DNA from: Taeniopygia guttata
Lineage: Eukaryota > Chordata > Aves > Passeriformes > Estrildidae
Assembly (NCBI RefSeq): GCF_048771995.1
Contig: NC_133026.1
Coordinates: 103,757,001 to 103,821,000 of the forward strand
Direction: 5' to 3'
DNA: 64,000 nt
The notes below the pieces were generated by a model, which saw only the letters and a list, made by a program, of their open reading frames with translations, ran no database searches and was not told the DNA's origin. The translations under genes and the position numbers were made by a program. Positions within the stretch are counted from its first letter, which is position 1, and each line of letters opens with the position of its first letter. Positions 37,501-51,139 of the stretch are shown here, piece by piece.

Positions 37501-39719
37501 CAGGACAATATTAACTTCTGTGAATGCTAAAGACACTGAGAGTTGTCATTTATCTTTCCTCCAGGGCTGCAACAGCCCAGATGCTGAGAAATTCAGTGTT
37601 CATGTGACATAACCAAATACCACCTTTTTCTTGTCCTGCACACAAGTTTTGGAGCAAATGATTTTCTGCTTCTGTCACTGAGAGCAGAAAATACCTTCTC
37701 CCATCTGTTTGTACTGACTCAAACACTTAGTTTGGACATTTTTTCTTGGAGGTAAAAATCCAAGTAGCCTGTGCAATCGTTCCTACCTGAAGTAATTGGG
37801 TATTATTGGAAGGGCTGTTGCAAAGTATTTTAATAATGTGCACTTGAGAGTAACATAAAGCTACTGTACAACGGCCGTCCTTTTACAGTACCATGTAGAT
37901 ATATGTTTATGTATTTTTTCATTTGCATAAGCTGCAGTGTTAGAGGAATAACTGCATTACCACATTTCATTTAGCTTTCTAATGAGCAGCTGTGACCTTT
38001 ATCACAAACCGTCTTCCCACCACCAAACTCCATGTTAATAAAGAGCCAATGTGAATTTGAAAAAGGATACAATTTTCCAGAGGTGGTTAAATAGCATGTT
38101 CTAGCACTCACTGGCTGATCTCCACAGGATAATTAATTCACCGATGAGAAATGTGTCTGCAGTTCATTTTTGGTGGACTGAGATTAAAAAAATGTACTAC
38201 AACTAACCTTCAAGTCAGTCAGCTTTGCGGAATGATTCACAGTGGAGAAAACTTTGTTCTAACTAACTAACAATATTCCCAGTATGTGATCAGGCATTTT
38301 AATCAGTGTCTTATTTCAAATTGCTTTGTCACACTCTACCAATGATGCATTACAAATGTGCAGGACTGACCCACTGGACTGAAACAATGTCAGTCCTTTG
38401 CATCTAGCAGAGGGTATAAAAACATCAAACATTTGCTCGCCAACTTCCTATAGTACAGTTTGAAGAAGGGTATGTTTATGCACATGCAGTAGATTTAAGC
38501 ACTAATATTGCCGTGACATGGTAGCAACTACAGGATGGGAGTTTCATTTTATAAAAACTTCTGCTACTAAAAGATGAGCTGTCAGTGGAACAAAGGTGTC
38601 ACCAGAAGTTGCAGTTGGTGCTTTATTCACGAGTGACAGAACAATAAGCCTGCCACACAGGCTTTGCCCAGTGAGCATTTCTCTCCACCTTACACACTAT
38701 GGCAAAAGCAACACATCAGTGAGGTTATGTTTTTGACACATTTTATAAATACCTGTATCATCTCCATGCGCTGGAGGGCTCGTTTATTGTATTTTCATGC
38801 AGTCTACAGCTGAGTTACTTTAGAAACTTCTTGCTTTTAGCTATTTTAACCTCATCTTGGCACAATAGAAAATGATGGAGTAATTCAATGTATTTGTTCT
38901 TGTACAGATTGAACATTTCCCATTGGTATGCACTCACCATATACAGCAAGTTCAAGGGAAATAGCTTATAAGCTTCCTGAAAGGTGGCAGAGTAATGGGA
39001 AGGAACTGAACTCCAGATAATGCAATATTAAAAAATTAATTATCAAATTTGGAGCAGCACCACGTGACCAAAGAATAGTAACTGTATCATTTTTATGTAC
39101 AAAAAAAACCCTCCTCAAAAACCAACAAAAATATGAGACACTGAGTCTGCTACTTAGACTTCAGTATCATATGAAGCTTTTAAATATGTTTTGAAAGAAA
39201 TAATTGTGGAAGACATGGAAGCAAAATAAAATAAAAAGTCTAAAAAGATAAATTATAATTCTAAATTAATAAAAAATCTTTCATTTTCTAAACCCCCACT
39301 AATAGTACATCTTATTTGTCTTTAACAAAAGAGCTGATGTGATATTGTGTGAAAAATCATTAGCAAAGATAATGTGTAAGAAGAGGTCTGAAGGGGAAGA
39401 CACAACAGGTAGCATGAAAATATATTGTAAGAAAGTTACAGAAACCTCTCTTATACTCCTTACTGCCCTCCACAAAAACAGGTGAATTTGCTGATATAAT
39501 TTGTGAGGACCCCACATGAAAGTTACTGGCAAAAAGAAAAACAGATACTGGAAATCTTATAAAAGCTGCTAAGGGCTACAGGCCCTCCACAGAAAGAAAC
39601 TGGACCACAGAGAATGAGTTTGTGTTCCAGCTGGACAGCATGATGAGGAAATGGCTGTGAGAAGCTGATATGAGGAAGCAGAAGTTGTCTTATATGGAAG
39701 ATTTCTAGCAAAGAAACAC

Positions 39720-40165
39720 AATATCATTGTCATTCTTTAGGGCATCTGCTAGAGATAATGTGGAATGCTGCTTGCATCCCTGCTTCCCCCATTCAGGAAA
39801 CGTGAACTCATGATGTCAAAGGAGCAAACATGTCCAGGGGAACAGCCACTATATTTTTTGAGAGATTTGAGAAAGTGGGTTTCATTCTAGCTGAAAGAAA
39901 GCTGAAAGTGATTGCATTCTATAAATTCACAGCGAGGATAAACACTAGGGAAGAGCTGTTTAAACTAAAAGGCAATGTTGGCATAAGAACAAAGGAGTAT
40001 AAGCTACCCATGAATAATTTTAAGATGGAAATTAAAGGAAGGTTTGTAACCACGAGAACACTAAAGTTCTCAATTGACCTCTCAGTCTGGCTAGGAGTAA
40101 TAATAACTTGTTTTAAGTTGGCGTTTAATGTGTTTATGAAAAGAGCTATGCAATATGGAGGGGGA
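39720..40165 (+). mobile_element. Ancient CR1-like LINE C-terminal region
   Basis: Read in the plus-strand frame opening at 39830, the sequence gives 'FERFEKVGFILAERKLK', 'INTREELFKLKGNVGIRT', 'KLPMNNFKMEIKGRFVTTR' and later 'FKLAFNVFMKRAMQYGG'. These correspond to a LINE-derived C-terminal pattern that I recall from sauropsid CR1-like repeats: an ERF(E)KAGF block, an INTREELFKLK block, an RT-x-GYKL...KF-x-LEI-x-RRFLT block, then a WN-x-L block and a FK-x-x-LD-x-FM block. The frame stays open for 146 codons, to 40270. No reverse-transcriptase core is visible upstream, so it is a 5'-truncated fragment. The family assignment is from memory of the pattern and the ends are approximate. Confidence 0.6.
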
Positions 40166-43100
40166 AACTCAGTCATCCAGGAAACTTCTATTGTCCCACA
40201 TTTCTATACCTTAGGGGTCAGTGTGTGGAAAAGAAGAGCTTTTTTTTTTTTTTTTGGTCATGATCCATAAAACACTGGTTAAAATAATAGCAGGGGAAGA
40301 GTTACTGAGTTGATACTATAACAACTTCCGAGCTGCTATTTGAACAAAGAATGTCCTAAATAAGCTATTAAGTAAAAAAGATGAATGGAATTGCAGAGTA
40401 CTAGTTTCTAGAAAAATCTCCTGTCTGTTGGTGAGTGTTCATTAGAACACACAGCAAGAAAACATGACTTGCTCAAAGTGTCAGTGCAGCTGCATGTGTT
40501 ATTTTAGATTTACCAGGAAGATGTGTCTATGTAAAAATGATTTTACACTGTAGAAAACAGAAGTAGCAGCCCTTACAACAACCTTATTCTTAGCTATCAG
40601 TTTGTGTACCTTTACTGCATGGAAAGAAATACAACAGTTTAATTAAATTTCTTAAGGTCAGTGAAATGCCATTGTTTTGACAATCAGCTGGGCTCACATA
40701 AACCTTGGGGTCCAGATGGCTGGCTGTTTAATGGCAACACTGCATTGACAAATTCACCAATTAGATAGACATTAATATTGCATCCTTTCAGATTCTGAGC
40801 ACAGCCTGACCTCGCTGAAGTGGGCTGGTGTCTTGCTTAATCCCTCGTGCATGCTCGCAGAATGTTATCGTGCTGCTATAGTGGGTTCATCCATCAAAAC
40901 CGCCCTGGCTTCTCAGCATGCTGAGCGTTATTGGGTTTGTAAAAACAGATGTCATAACACACTGCTGGCAGAGTGGTGCTCTCTCGAGGGACAGCAAAAG
41001 AAACCACCCCCTCCACACACGCACTCCCGGACACACATGCTGGGGGCACTGGTGTATTGTGTGAATTCTCCCCTGGCTGCTCTGGGCCTGAAAGGGAACA
41101 CCCTTAATTTATGGATGTTCAGAAGCCTGCATGCCTTGGTGCAGATAATTGCCCTTCTTGCCAGACATGCTGCTCTCCTTACATCAAATTTGCTCTTTTT
41201 TCTTTAATGGCTCCAAATACACCATGTTGGGAATACAGAATTACAACCTGCATAAAACTGTAGTGGTGTTGTCTTGCTTGGAACAATTCCTCTGCATTAC
41301 AATGAGGTCCTGGGGACAGAACCCACTTTCCCTTCACCAGCTCTATAGCCAGCTGTGCCTCTGGAAATGTCAGAATCCCAAGATCTGATGGTTTGACTGG
41401 AACAGAGGAAGAGGCAATGACACCTGCTGATGCTCACTTGTTTCGAATTACCTCCCCCCACCACATTTTTTTTTAATTCAAGACAAAAAGTCTTTTGTTT
41501 CTAGTTATATTTCATTACTCTCCACTGTCTTCCCCAGGGCAGCGGTGGCAACGATAATACACCTACAGCAACAATTACAGCCTCTTCTTATATAAGAGCA
41601 ACCTCAAGCAAGGAACAGCAGTTTTCCTAATGTAGCTTTGTACCAGGCCATCTCTCATTTCTGTGTTTCTCCTGTGGAATAATCCTTTCCAGTTTCCCAC
41701 CTGGAATACTTGTACAGGGTACAAGAGGCATGGACAATAAGAAAGTGATGTAGTGTGTGTAGGTACTACTACCTCCTCAATTATATGATGATTACTTTTT
41801 GAAATCTTTCCTTTGAGAATGTGCTAGTCTGTCCTATTTTCTGCAGTTAAAGTGAAGAATGCCACTGAATTTGGTAACTTCTCAGAACTAAGTTTCTCAA
41901 GTTTCTAAGAATATGATGTTAAGAGGACCAGCATTTGCATTTTTAAAAATAATTTTGAATTGTCAGATGCTCCTGAGGGCACTGCCTCAGGAGTGTTAGG
42001 CTTAATGGCAACTGAAAATACATGCTCTATTAAATGACCACAACAACAGGAGAAAGAATTATCCATTGATACTGTGAACACTGAAATCTAACAGCCCTCA
42101 TGTGTGATGAAAGTGAGCACCTCAAATTTGCACATTCTGTCAGAATAACCAATCTCCATATGAAATTTATCTAGCAGGTGTATTTTCAGCTTTTTCACTT
42201 TCACTTTTTCACTTTTTCTTGTTCACCCAAGACTAGCCTGAACTGGTTTCTACCTGAGATGGTCAAGATTACTTTCTGTTAAGTTGTGTGATATCAGTGG
42301 TGATGGGCCTAAAGACATTTTTAAATGAAAACAACGGAAGGAATTTTCAGAAAGGATTACTCAACATTATTTTGAAGGACAGAGTGACTTTGTGTTCTAA
42401 TGATAACCCTAGGGCAAATAGGGATATTAAATATCCCAACAGTGGGGCTTACCTTACAGAAGAGTAGAACTTCACTAAACTATATGTGAACTTAAATTTA
42501 GAGTAAATGTGAATTCAGATTGGTACTTGTACATCTTTGGTAAATATACATTTACGTATGTATTTACTTACTTATATAGAAAAAAGAGACAGTCAAACAA
42601 TCCATGAAATAAGTTGTTTTGCTGATAAATACACATTAAAGTAGTAGTTGGCCACTTTCTTTCTAGTCCCAAAAATATTTGCAAATCATGAAAAGCCTGA
42701 AATTATTTTTCTGATAATTTGCTCTAGGAGTGTGCTCGTCACTTAGCTTACTGTGATTTAAATGAACATTTAGAGGCTATGTGGAGTAAATGGGCTGAGT
42801 GAAAGATCTAAGAACAACTTCAACTTGCATGAAGTATTCAGCAATGACTTTCAGAAAGAACTGACTCATGGCTGGATTTAAAAAAAATAGAGGTGTTTAG
42901 TTCCCTTCAAAATTAATGAGATCTGTGTGATGCTTTTTTAGAAAGTCTTTTATAGTCTAGAAAGTGATTTTTTTCGCTGATGTCACAGATGATGACTGCT
43001 ATACTTAAACGTATTTTATGGTGTAACTTTAATTTTAAAAGCATGAAAGTAGAGACTAGGCAAGACTAATTATGTGCTTATGCCTCTGAGTAGACATATT

Positions 43101-44374
43101 GGAATAGGATATGTATACATTGCTGAAGAAAAGTGTTATTTAACATAAAGTCATTGTTTAATGATAGATAATAATAGGTACTATTGCATTTCAAGAAGAA
43201 TTCAAAACCATAAAATTAGTCCTGTGAATTTTTAATGTTTATAGAAAATGTCAAGGCACTTATGAGAAATCTATAACTTTAAAGTTTTTGAGATAATTAC
43301 ATAATTGTATTATGTTTCTTTTTATTTCTTGCACATAGCAAGCTTAATTCTGGGTGGGGTCATAAAGTGCATAGAGAGAAAGACTTACAGTAAAGCAGAT
43401 GCAATTCAAATTTTAAATTATTCATGAGTTCAGGCTTCCAATGAGTTTACAGCCAAAAGGGAATACACAAAACTTGATTTCTTCTGCAAATAGAAAGAAC
43501 AAAACTCTTTTAGATGCTCCAAGTTCTGCTTAAAAGAAAGAAAAACATCAAAAAACCCTTGTAACCTCAAAATGCTAAATTTAGCTGCTTAAGTGTGATC
43601 CCTACCATACAACAGCTGCTACAGTCAACAGTGAGGTGTCTATGTCTCTAGCTGAACCTCTCTGGTAATGAATGGTCAGAGGTGAATTGGATGGAAAGGC
43701 AATTTTCTATCATTCCATGGCAATCTTACAAGCAGAACTGATTACCACATATTTAGACTCTCGTTGACCTCCAGGGCAATGAATCACCGTGGCTTCTGAA
43801 ACCCGTGTTTCTGGAGACACTCTTCAGGTTTGAGTGATCAGTCACAACTTTGTCCATCCATTGATCACAGCAGATTATTTTTAGCTCCACCCGTTCTGCT
43901 TTGCAAGTCTAGTTTTACATGCCACTTCCCACTAACTATAAGTATGGGCTGCAGCAATGCCATGACTAAACACGCTTAGAAGTCTCTCAGACACACCCTT
44001 GCCTTTCCAAACTGTGAAGTCATGACTTAGACTGCCAACAATGAAGAAGACACCATAAATGTTTTCTTTTTTTGTTACAGTGAAGAAGACAAATATCCCA
44101 GTCATATATCCTCAAAAGATATCTTTACATGTTGGAAATGCCTCTATTTGGAAATAAATGGCTAACTGAAATTTTTATGTGGGCAAGTGGCATGACAAGA
44201 GAATTATTGTCTCTGTGCAGGATAGCTCAGCATAAGAAAACAGACAAACCTACCTTATTTTAGATTTGACTCTGCCCTTCTCTTCTGCCAACCTCCTGAA
44301 GCTGCAGTTCCTCTGTAGGAAGGAAGAGGAAGGAAGAAAGAAACAAGCAGCAAGATCAGAACAAAAAAAGGAGA
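40166..44374. other. Non-coding stretch
   Basis: No gene recognised. A T16 run lies at 40240-40255. The region 40660-41200 is GC-richer and non-repetitive and could be conserved regulatory DNA. A 17-bp near-perfect palindrome GGGATATT-A-AATATCCC lies at 42421-42437. A purine-rich block precedes the CR1 copy at 44375. Confidence 0.55.
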
Positions 44375-44566
44375 CTATGAGGGTAGTGAGACACTGAAAC
44401 AGGTTGTCCAGCGAAGTTGTGGATGCCCCATCCATAGAAGTTCAAGACCAGGTTAGATGGGGCCTTGAGCAACTTGATCTAGTGGCATCCCTGCCAGTGG
44501 CAGGGTGTTGGAACTAGATAATCTTTGAGGTCTCTTCCAATCCAAACCACTCTATGATTCTGTGAA
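44375..44566 (+). mobile_element. CR1 LINE 3' end
   Basis: Hallmark CR1 order: 'actgaaacaggttgtccag', 'gttgtggatgccccatcc', 'aggttagatggggccttgag', 'ggtgttggaactagataatc', 'tttgaggtctcttccaatcc' and a terminal TCTATGATTCTGTGAA. It is 5'-truncated just inside the 3' region. It is one of the clearest CR1 copies in the window and of moderate age. Confidence 0.95.
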
Positions 44567-45084
44567 TTTGTGATATTTATCTACTTGCTGGGCAGTGAAA
44601 TTGTGAAACTCATTTTTGCAAGGATGTTGCACAGACACTCTGAAAACAGTTAGTTAAATTAATGGAAGAAAAATGAATCAGTGACAAAACCACACAAGTC
44701 CAAACCCTTGTTCACTAAAACACAATGGAAAATAAAATTATTCCTTGGGGACCATATCAGTGTGCACTTGCTTTGGTCATATATTCTTCATACAATGCAT
44801 GCTGCAGGTGATGCAGAGAGGATAAAAGCTGGAAGAAGCTCTGACCCCATGTGCTTATTCTCACATTCTTACACTCTGTAGGGTCTGTCAGAGATCATGA
44901 AGGAGATGTGGACTTTGGGGTTACATAGAAGAAGGACAGGACAAGAAGAAATCAGTTCACTTTGCTCTTACTCTGAGTAATTAATCCAATTCAGATGGTG
45001 AAACCCTTTCTGTACAAAAGCTTAGTTTCTGTCACTGAATCCATCCTCTCATGCTGTTTCTGGTTGTCTGTTTCAACCATGAAG
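44567..45084. other. Short non-coding interval between CR1 copies
   Basis: Nothing recognisable apart from a 66-codon chance frame. The last part, from about 45000, may be a decayed upstream continuation of the next LINE fragment. Confidence 0.5.
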
Positions 45085-45210
45085 TGAGCTTCAGACTAGA
45101 AACACCTTTTTATCTGTTAAGGAGGTGAAACATTGAAACAAGCTCCCTGCAGAAGATGCTAAACCTCCTGCCCTGAGAAGTTTTAAACCAGGTCAGAAAA
45201 ATTTCTTCCA
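45085..45210 (+). mobile_element. Old CR1/L2-like LINE remnant
   Basis: 'gagcttcagactagaaac', 'tttttatctgttaaggagg', 'acattgaaacaagctccctg' and 'agaagttttaaaccagg' match, in order, the segment of CR1-like elements that usually reads 'ttcagactggaaa...gtgagggtgattaaccattggaacaagctccc...gaggtttttaagacc'. The copy is diverged and lacks the octamer tail. It may have been inserted independently of the copy at 44375-44566. Confidence 0.55.
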
Positions 45211-48200
45211 GGGAGGAACAGAGCACATTTTGTCCTGGAACAGAGGGACTGAGTTGCCTCCCACATTTCATTGTACTTGCTTTGCCCCAGAACCCCTGTT
45301 TCTTTTTAAGTCCACAATTTTTAAGGAGAATGCTGCCCTCTCTCTTTTTTTTCAACTCAGCCCTCATTTGCTGAGGCTGAAAAAATCAGTGTAATCCGTA
45401 GTTTATGCATTGCCCCATTTTATACATGGTTTAAAGGGGCTGCAGTTCACTGCTCTAAGTTATTCTTACCTTTAGCACATTATTGTACTTTTATTTTATA
45501 TACAAGTACATAAAGGAAAGACAATTAGACAATTAATTTAGATAGATCGGATTATAACTCCTTGGAGTCTCAGAGATGGATTTTGTTAAGGATAAGTAAA
45601 GATGTATCTGCTCTGCTGCACTCTGAATGCTACCTGCTTTGTGAGGTCCCTCACTCCATAGGAACCCCATCAGAAGACAGGTGCAAAGTCTGTGTTTCCC
45701 TCAGCAGTCACACAAACAAGGACTCGGTGCTTTCTCTGCCTGCTGTCAGCCAGGAAGGTTTGCTACTCTTAAAGAACAGCTGCAAAAGCCAAAGCACTTT
45801 TCTAGCAAAGAGAAGTCTTTACTGGAGTTTATAGCTGAAGTCTGAAGGCAAACAGATGTTTTGTATCTGTGATTTGGGGTCTGTGCAAAGTTCTTCAAAT
45901 AAAGGATCACGCTTTCTCTTACACAACCAAGAGCAAGTAGGTAAATAAATGCAGCTTTATCACCTAACAGCCCCCATAAAGGTCAAGCTGTTCTTGGCTG
46001 TTCTCTCTTATTCTGGAAGGGGAGTCTATTGCTATTTCAAGGTGTGATGATATTCTTCTTGGAAAACATCCTGTCTCCCTTGGAAACAAGTTCACATGCA
46101 GTCCTGGGCACTGCTGATGCAAATACCTTACTGCTATCAAAGTTACTCTCTCAAAATACATTTTTGCCTGGGCACAAAGTCCTTTCCCCTCATTAGGTCC
46201 TTAAAGAACAGAAGCCCATGTAGGTATGTATCTCACTGCCCAAAATTAATTCAATAAATATATCTCTGACATTTATTCCTACAAACAAAATTTTATTCTG
46301 AATGCTTTTCAGTGGTTATGTCTCTCTCTTTTCTTCTCATTCCTGATATGGACAACACTTTCTGTGTATTTCATTAATGTTGCTAGCATATTGTTGAAAA
46401 TAAGTATCATTAAACTGCTACATAATTTATCCCATTTGTGCAAACAGTTCTTCCCTATCCCTTGTATTCATAATCCTAATACAATATGGTATGCAGTCAT
46501 ATTCTTTCAAAAAGCCAAGTTTCTGTATTTGAAGGGAGATTCTCTTTCTTATGTCCATTTTTGTAAGCATTTCTGCATGTTTTCTAGTTTGGATTCTCCT
46601 TTTCTGAGCAGAATGCTGGATTTTTTTCTGAAAAATCAGATATTGGACACATCAGAGCTGGAACATTTACTTAAACTGAAAGCCTATTACTCTCATGTTG
46701 AATATGTTGATTTTCTGTGTTGCTTGATTATCTAGTGATTCCAAAAGAGTCTTATTATTAGTTATAGAACATCAAGCAAAATTAAATTGTATTCTCTCAA
46801 TCAAGCAAGAAAACTGCCAGGAAAACAGTTGACCTTGTATCCTCAGATTAAAAGAGATTGGCTTTTCACAGCTTTTAAAAATAAACAAGAACTACTGCAA
46901 TTATATAGGTGGTGACCAAATACAGAGCAGACTATGGCTTTCCCTTCTACTGCTAAGATCTAATCCTGATTTACAGATTGAGTGTATCAGCTAACATATT
47001 GTCTTCACTGGAATATTCCTGGCTCAAATTTACATGGAGGACCATGTTGAACACCTGGTGATCCAGGCGCGTATGAAGTTGTTCTGAGTTTACCAAGACC
47101 ATTCTCCGGCATGGGCTGTTTCTCACTAGCAATTGCACAGATTCCCAAAGGTACTTTCTGGCAAGAAGTAGAGCAGAAAGGCTCTGAAGGAGAAAAGTAT
47201 TTTTCTCTTTCTCTCGTATTTACAGAAATTCTCATAGAAGTGAGAAATACAAATTACTCTCCTACAACTAGGTATTGTGGACCCTAGCTACTTTTCTCCT
47301 GACTGAAGAATCACTGTTTAATCTTTTTCTGCACCTAAAATTTTCAGCATTTATACCATTTCTATGGCCTTTCCCTTTACTGTTCTCGATGGTTATGTAC
47401 ATTTTTTGTTTTGAGGATAAATAGAAGGAATTATGCCTCTGACCTGGCACTCAGCCAGAAAAAGGAAAGCCCAAAACTAATTCTGTACTATATCTGCTGA
47501 TTATTTAATAGAAAATATGTCCCTGGAGTGATCACATACTCAATATTGCCTGGATCAGAATTTCATCTGCGTACTACAGATACAAGAACCAGGAAAGAGA
47601 TGGCTGGAAAACGAATATAATAGATGAAAGTTTTACTTGATCTAGGAAATATTTACCATGAAAAATTTAGATTTGCATAATAACAAAAACCCTTTACTTT
47701 TATTTGGGAATCTTGTTAAGATCCATATTTAAAAAAAACGAAGGATGCCTGGTTTTGGCAGCTATTTCTTCCTTGACACTACAATGAATTAGTAACTTGC
47801 AGAGTGTTCTCAAGGTTGCAAATATTGCACATGAAACTTTACAGAACAAAATTGGTTATATATCACTTTTATGGTGTGATCCATTAAGATTCTAGAAGTA
47901 AACTGAAAGAAAGCTTGTACAAGTCAGTTCTTTTGATTGTAGTTAAAGATCATCAGTATAGTTGAAAAAGGCATAATGCAAATCCCTAAAACATTATTAG
48001 TAGCAATGGTTTTAATTTTAGAAATTATACAGCTGAGTCAAAAGAATGATAAGAGAATTGATACAAAAAAATCTTTGTTTCACTAACTTTTAAACTGTAT
48101 GGATTGCTGTATGACATTTTCTCTTTGACAGATTATTTTTTAAGATATTAATAAAGCCAACTTGTACTTACTATAAAACCTCACATTCCAGGAAGAGCAA

Positions 48201-51139
48201 TAGGCAAGTCCCCAAATGACAATAACCTCCTAGCAGATACCTGAGTGTAAATAGCATGGAATTAGCACCAACAGGCTCTCCTTTAGAGGCAACATTTGAA
48301 TTGGTCTATATGCAGCCATTTTTTGAGAGAAATGGTGTATAACAGATGTAGAGCATTGCCCAGGACACTGGAGGCTGCTGTGAAAATGGAGGAAAAATAT
48401 GTATATTCTAGGAAACCAATAGCTGTACAAAGAACATAAGGTCTGTTACCCATTTTGGAGAATGACAGGTTCTAAGTATAAAGGCCAAAGGGTTACAGCC
48501 ACAATAATGAAATAGCTAAACATAGAGAAACATTTCACATTGTGTTAAAAAAAATAATTAGAATCTCTTGATGAAAACCATATGCAACAGCATAATGTGG
48601 GACTTCGTGCATGGATTGTGGCACCAGTAGAGGGAAATAATGACAGTGCTGTGATGTGGTGGCAAAGATCAGCTCAGAAGGGCCAGAAGCATGGAGTGAG
48701 GACTTGGTGACTGTGAGGGAAAGAGGCTGATGGGAGGAGGAAGGAAGTCATGAGCTTGGTGGGAATGCAAAGCCTGGCCACAAAGGCAGGGCAGAGCAGT
48801 ACCACTGAAGCTTGGCTTCCGGCCATGCAAGATTTAGCATCCCTGGATGATGACAGTCAGTGGGTCATGGGTGACAATGTGTCACACTAGTGACAAGATC
48901 CCTCGGTCATCAGTTCTTGGACCCAGCAGGGACATTTGGTCCCCTCAATGTGCTGAGGAAAGCAAATACCAGATAATTTTTTTTAGGTAGCTTTATTAAA
49001 GAAATGACTCAGAGCTAAGTGCCATTGTACCTCATGGTTTATTTGTCTTGTTTTCTTTTGTAGGAAAAAACATGTTTTCATGTTGTCTTTTTGTTAATTA
49101 AACTTTAGGTGTTTGAATTTTTCTTTAAGTTTTAATCTGATGGGATTTCACGTCACTGTTTTCTGCAGGGCCCGGTTGTTTAGTGAGTTTTGGGGAAGAA
49201 ATGTAGCTGAAGATGACTGATATTCATATCAGGAGTGGAATATTGCTTAGCTTAATTTTTAATGCACTGATTACTGATCAGTGGGGACCAGCTGCTAGTT
49301 TTCTTCTTATTTGATTGCATTTTTAAGTTCAGGAAAGGTACTTGAAGTCAGATTGGTCTTCATTGGTTTATAAATCCGAAAGGAAAATCACAGAACAGAA
49401 TAAAATATTAATTACAATCACTATTTCCTTAATAATTCACAATTAATTAATGTCAGCTCTTTCATGTGGACCTTAAACCAAAGAATGTAAACAAGAGATA
49501 TGCTCCATGTCTATTAATTGCCTGTGGTGGAAAAGGATGGGACACAAGGATAGATGTCCTGTTCTTGGCACATGCAACTCCAACCCATAAAATGGCTGAA
49601 AAATGTTCCTAGGAGTGGTCAGACTAAATTATATTTACTTATTTATTTCTGTATCTGTGAGCACAGCAGAAATAGCAATGGTGCTTAAAAAAATTCCTAC
49701 TATAAACTATCAAGATATTATTGTCATTATTGTTGTAGCTGTATTTTGTCATGGGGTTTAATTTTTAAATTTTTATTTGTATTTTTAATGTCCATATGGA
49801 TAGGATGTGAATTTAATACATGAAGGTTTTGTAAAAGCAAAATCTTAATCATGCTAAAGATTAAGTGAGATCTGAACTGTGCCCCTTTCACCTAATGCAC
49901 ACATTACTTACACAACAGTAGACTTACTGAATTCAGCTGACTGCTATGAAATTATGATATTCATAGAAAACAAATTATAATAAACAAATCACAATGCTGG
50001 GACCTAATTCCCAGCATTTCCACCCCTCCCCAACCCTCCCTTTATAATAATTCATGAATATTTCAGATTCTTTTGGAAGAATTTGGGTTTTACCTATAAA
50101 TTAAGTTTGCTCATCTGGATTATTATTATGGACTGTATAGCTTGGGCAGGGATATTTGAATTTACAGACCCAAGCTCTGTCACCCTTCCTCTCCATAAAA
50201 AGTCATTTCAGTTTTTCAGCTATACCTGTTGATATGCAGCTGTATATAATTATATATATATGTATATGTATGTCTGTTCATGTATATGTGAATACTGATA
50301 GTTGAAGCATAAAGTAAAAAGCTTATAGCTAATGCAGGTAAAAAAGAGCAAAAAAGAAACAGTGAGAATGGGTGCTTGATGAGAGGAAAACATCTTAATG
50401 GTTGCTGGAGGAATAAATTCATTAAGAAAATGCTGAAAATGTTCTGTTTCAAACAGTCAAGGTGGGGGCTGTGGTGGCTGGAAGTTTACACAGCAAGTGG
50501 GTGGTGACACAGAACTCTGCAGTGTCAAAGGAGGGGAAGGGATGAGCAAAAAGCCTTTCACTCCAATAACTGCTCCCATCTGTCTTTCTAAAGTTACCAG
50601 CAGAAATACTTTTTAAAGCCTGGCTCATATTTTTAGCATTTCTGTAGATGAGATGCCTGATAATAAATTCTGATTTATAAGACAATAACTGAGGAGAAAA
50701 TTAAGTCAGATACAATAGGCTTAAAAGATTTTGTTTTCTGGCAATATAATCTGGCAATACAGAAAGGTGTTCCCAGCAGGCACTAGCAGATGAAGATAAG
50801 TTTATGAAACAACCTACTTTTTCTTTTTTCCTTAGAGTCTTTAAAGACTCTGAATTAGGCAGATGAGATCTTCCAGGTAATAATGAAAGAAATAAAACTG
50901 GGAGTTAAGTGCATTCTTTCAGTTTACCTCATTTTTGTGGAGAGTGATGCTCACCTATGACTTCACATTCAGGTTGCTTTTTGGTCATAAGCAAATACTC
51001 TGAAGGGCTTTGGGATGAAAAGCTGGTGACTTCTATTCCCTGCATCCCTCACATACCTAATTACATTTCCCTAAATATGAAATCATGTTGATGGAAGCAT
51101 GTTGAGTTTAATTTGTGTTTATGTGTTTCATTCTCATTG
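45211..51139. other. Non-coding stretch
   Basis: No gene or interspersed repeat recognised in about 5.9 kb. Contents include a short AT/ATGT simple repeat at about 50243-50290 and a non-repetitive GC-richer patch at about 48590-48960 with no known signature. The 123-codon frame at 46364-46735 has an AT-rich hydrophobic composition with no recognisable domain. Confidence 0.55.

Larger units (their letters stand above)
29170..39719. other. Long non-coding stretch
   Basis: About 10.5 kb without a recognisable gene or interspersed repeat. Simple sequence includes A-runs at 31677-31703, a CAA/A-rich tract at 33114-33160, A16 at 34366-34381, a T-run at 34416-34428 and an AT palindromic array at 34441-34503. 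Inverted repeats occur at 33797-33826 (10-bp arms, TCTTATCTAA) and 38362-38397 (9-bp arms, AGGACTGAC). Stretches near 36600-36800 and 37900-38420 have the dense, non-repetitive look of conserved regulatory DNA, which cannot be tested here. Confidence 0.55.

Noticed and set aside
44070..44165. Possible terminal exon: TTTTTTTGTTACAG acceptor, short open frame, AATAAA at about 44153
   Set aside because: The frame is under 30 codons, has no recognisable content, and AATAAA is frequent in AT-rich DNA. There is no supporting context.
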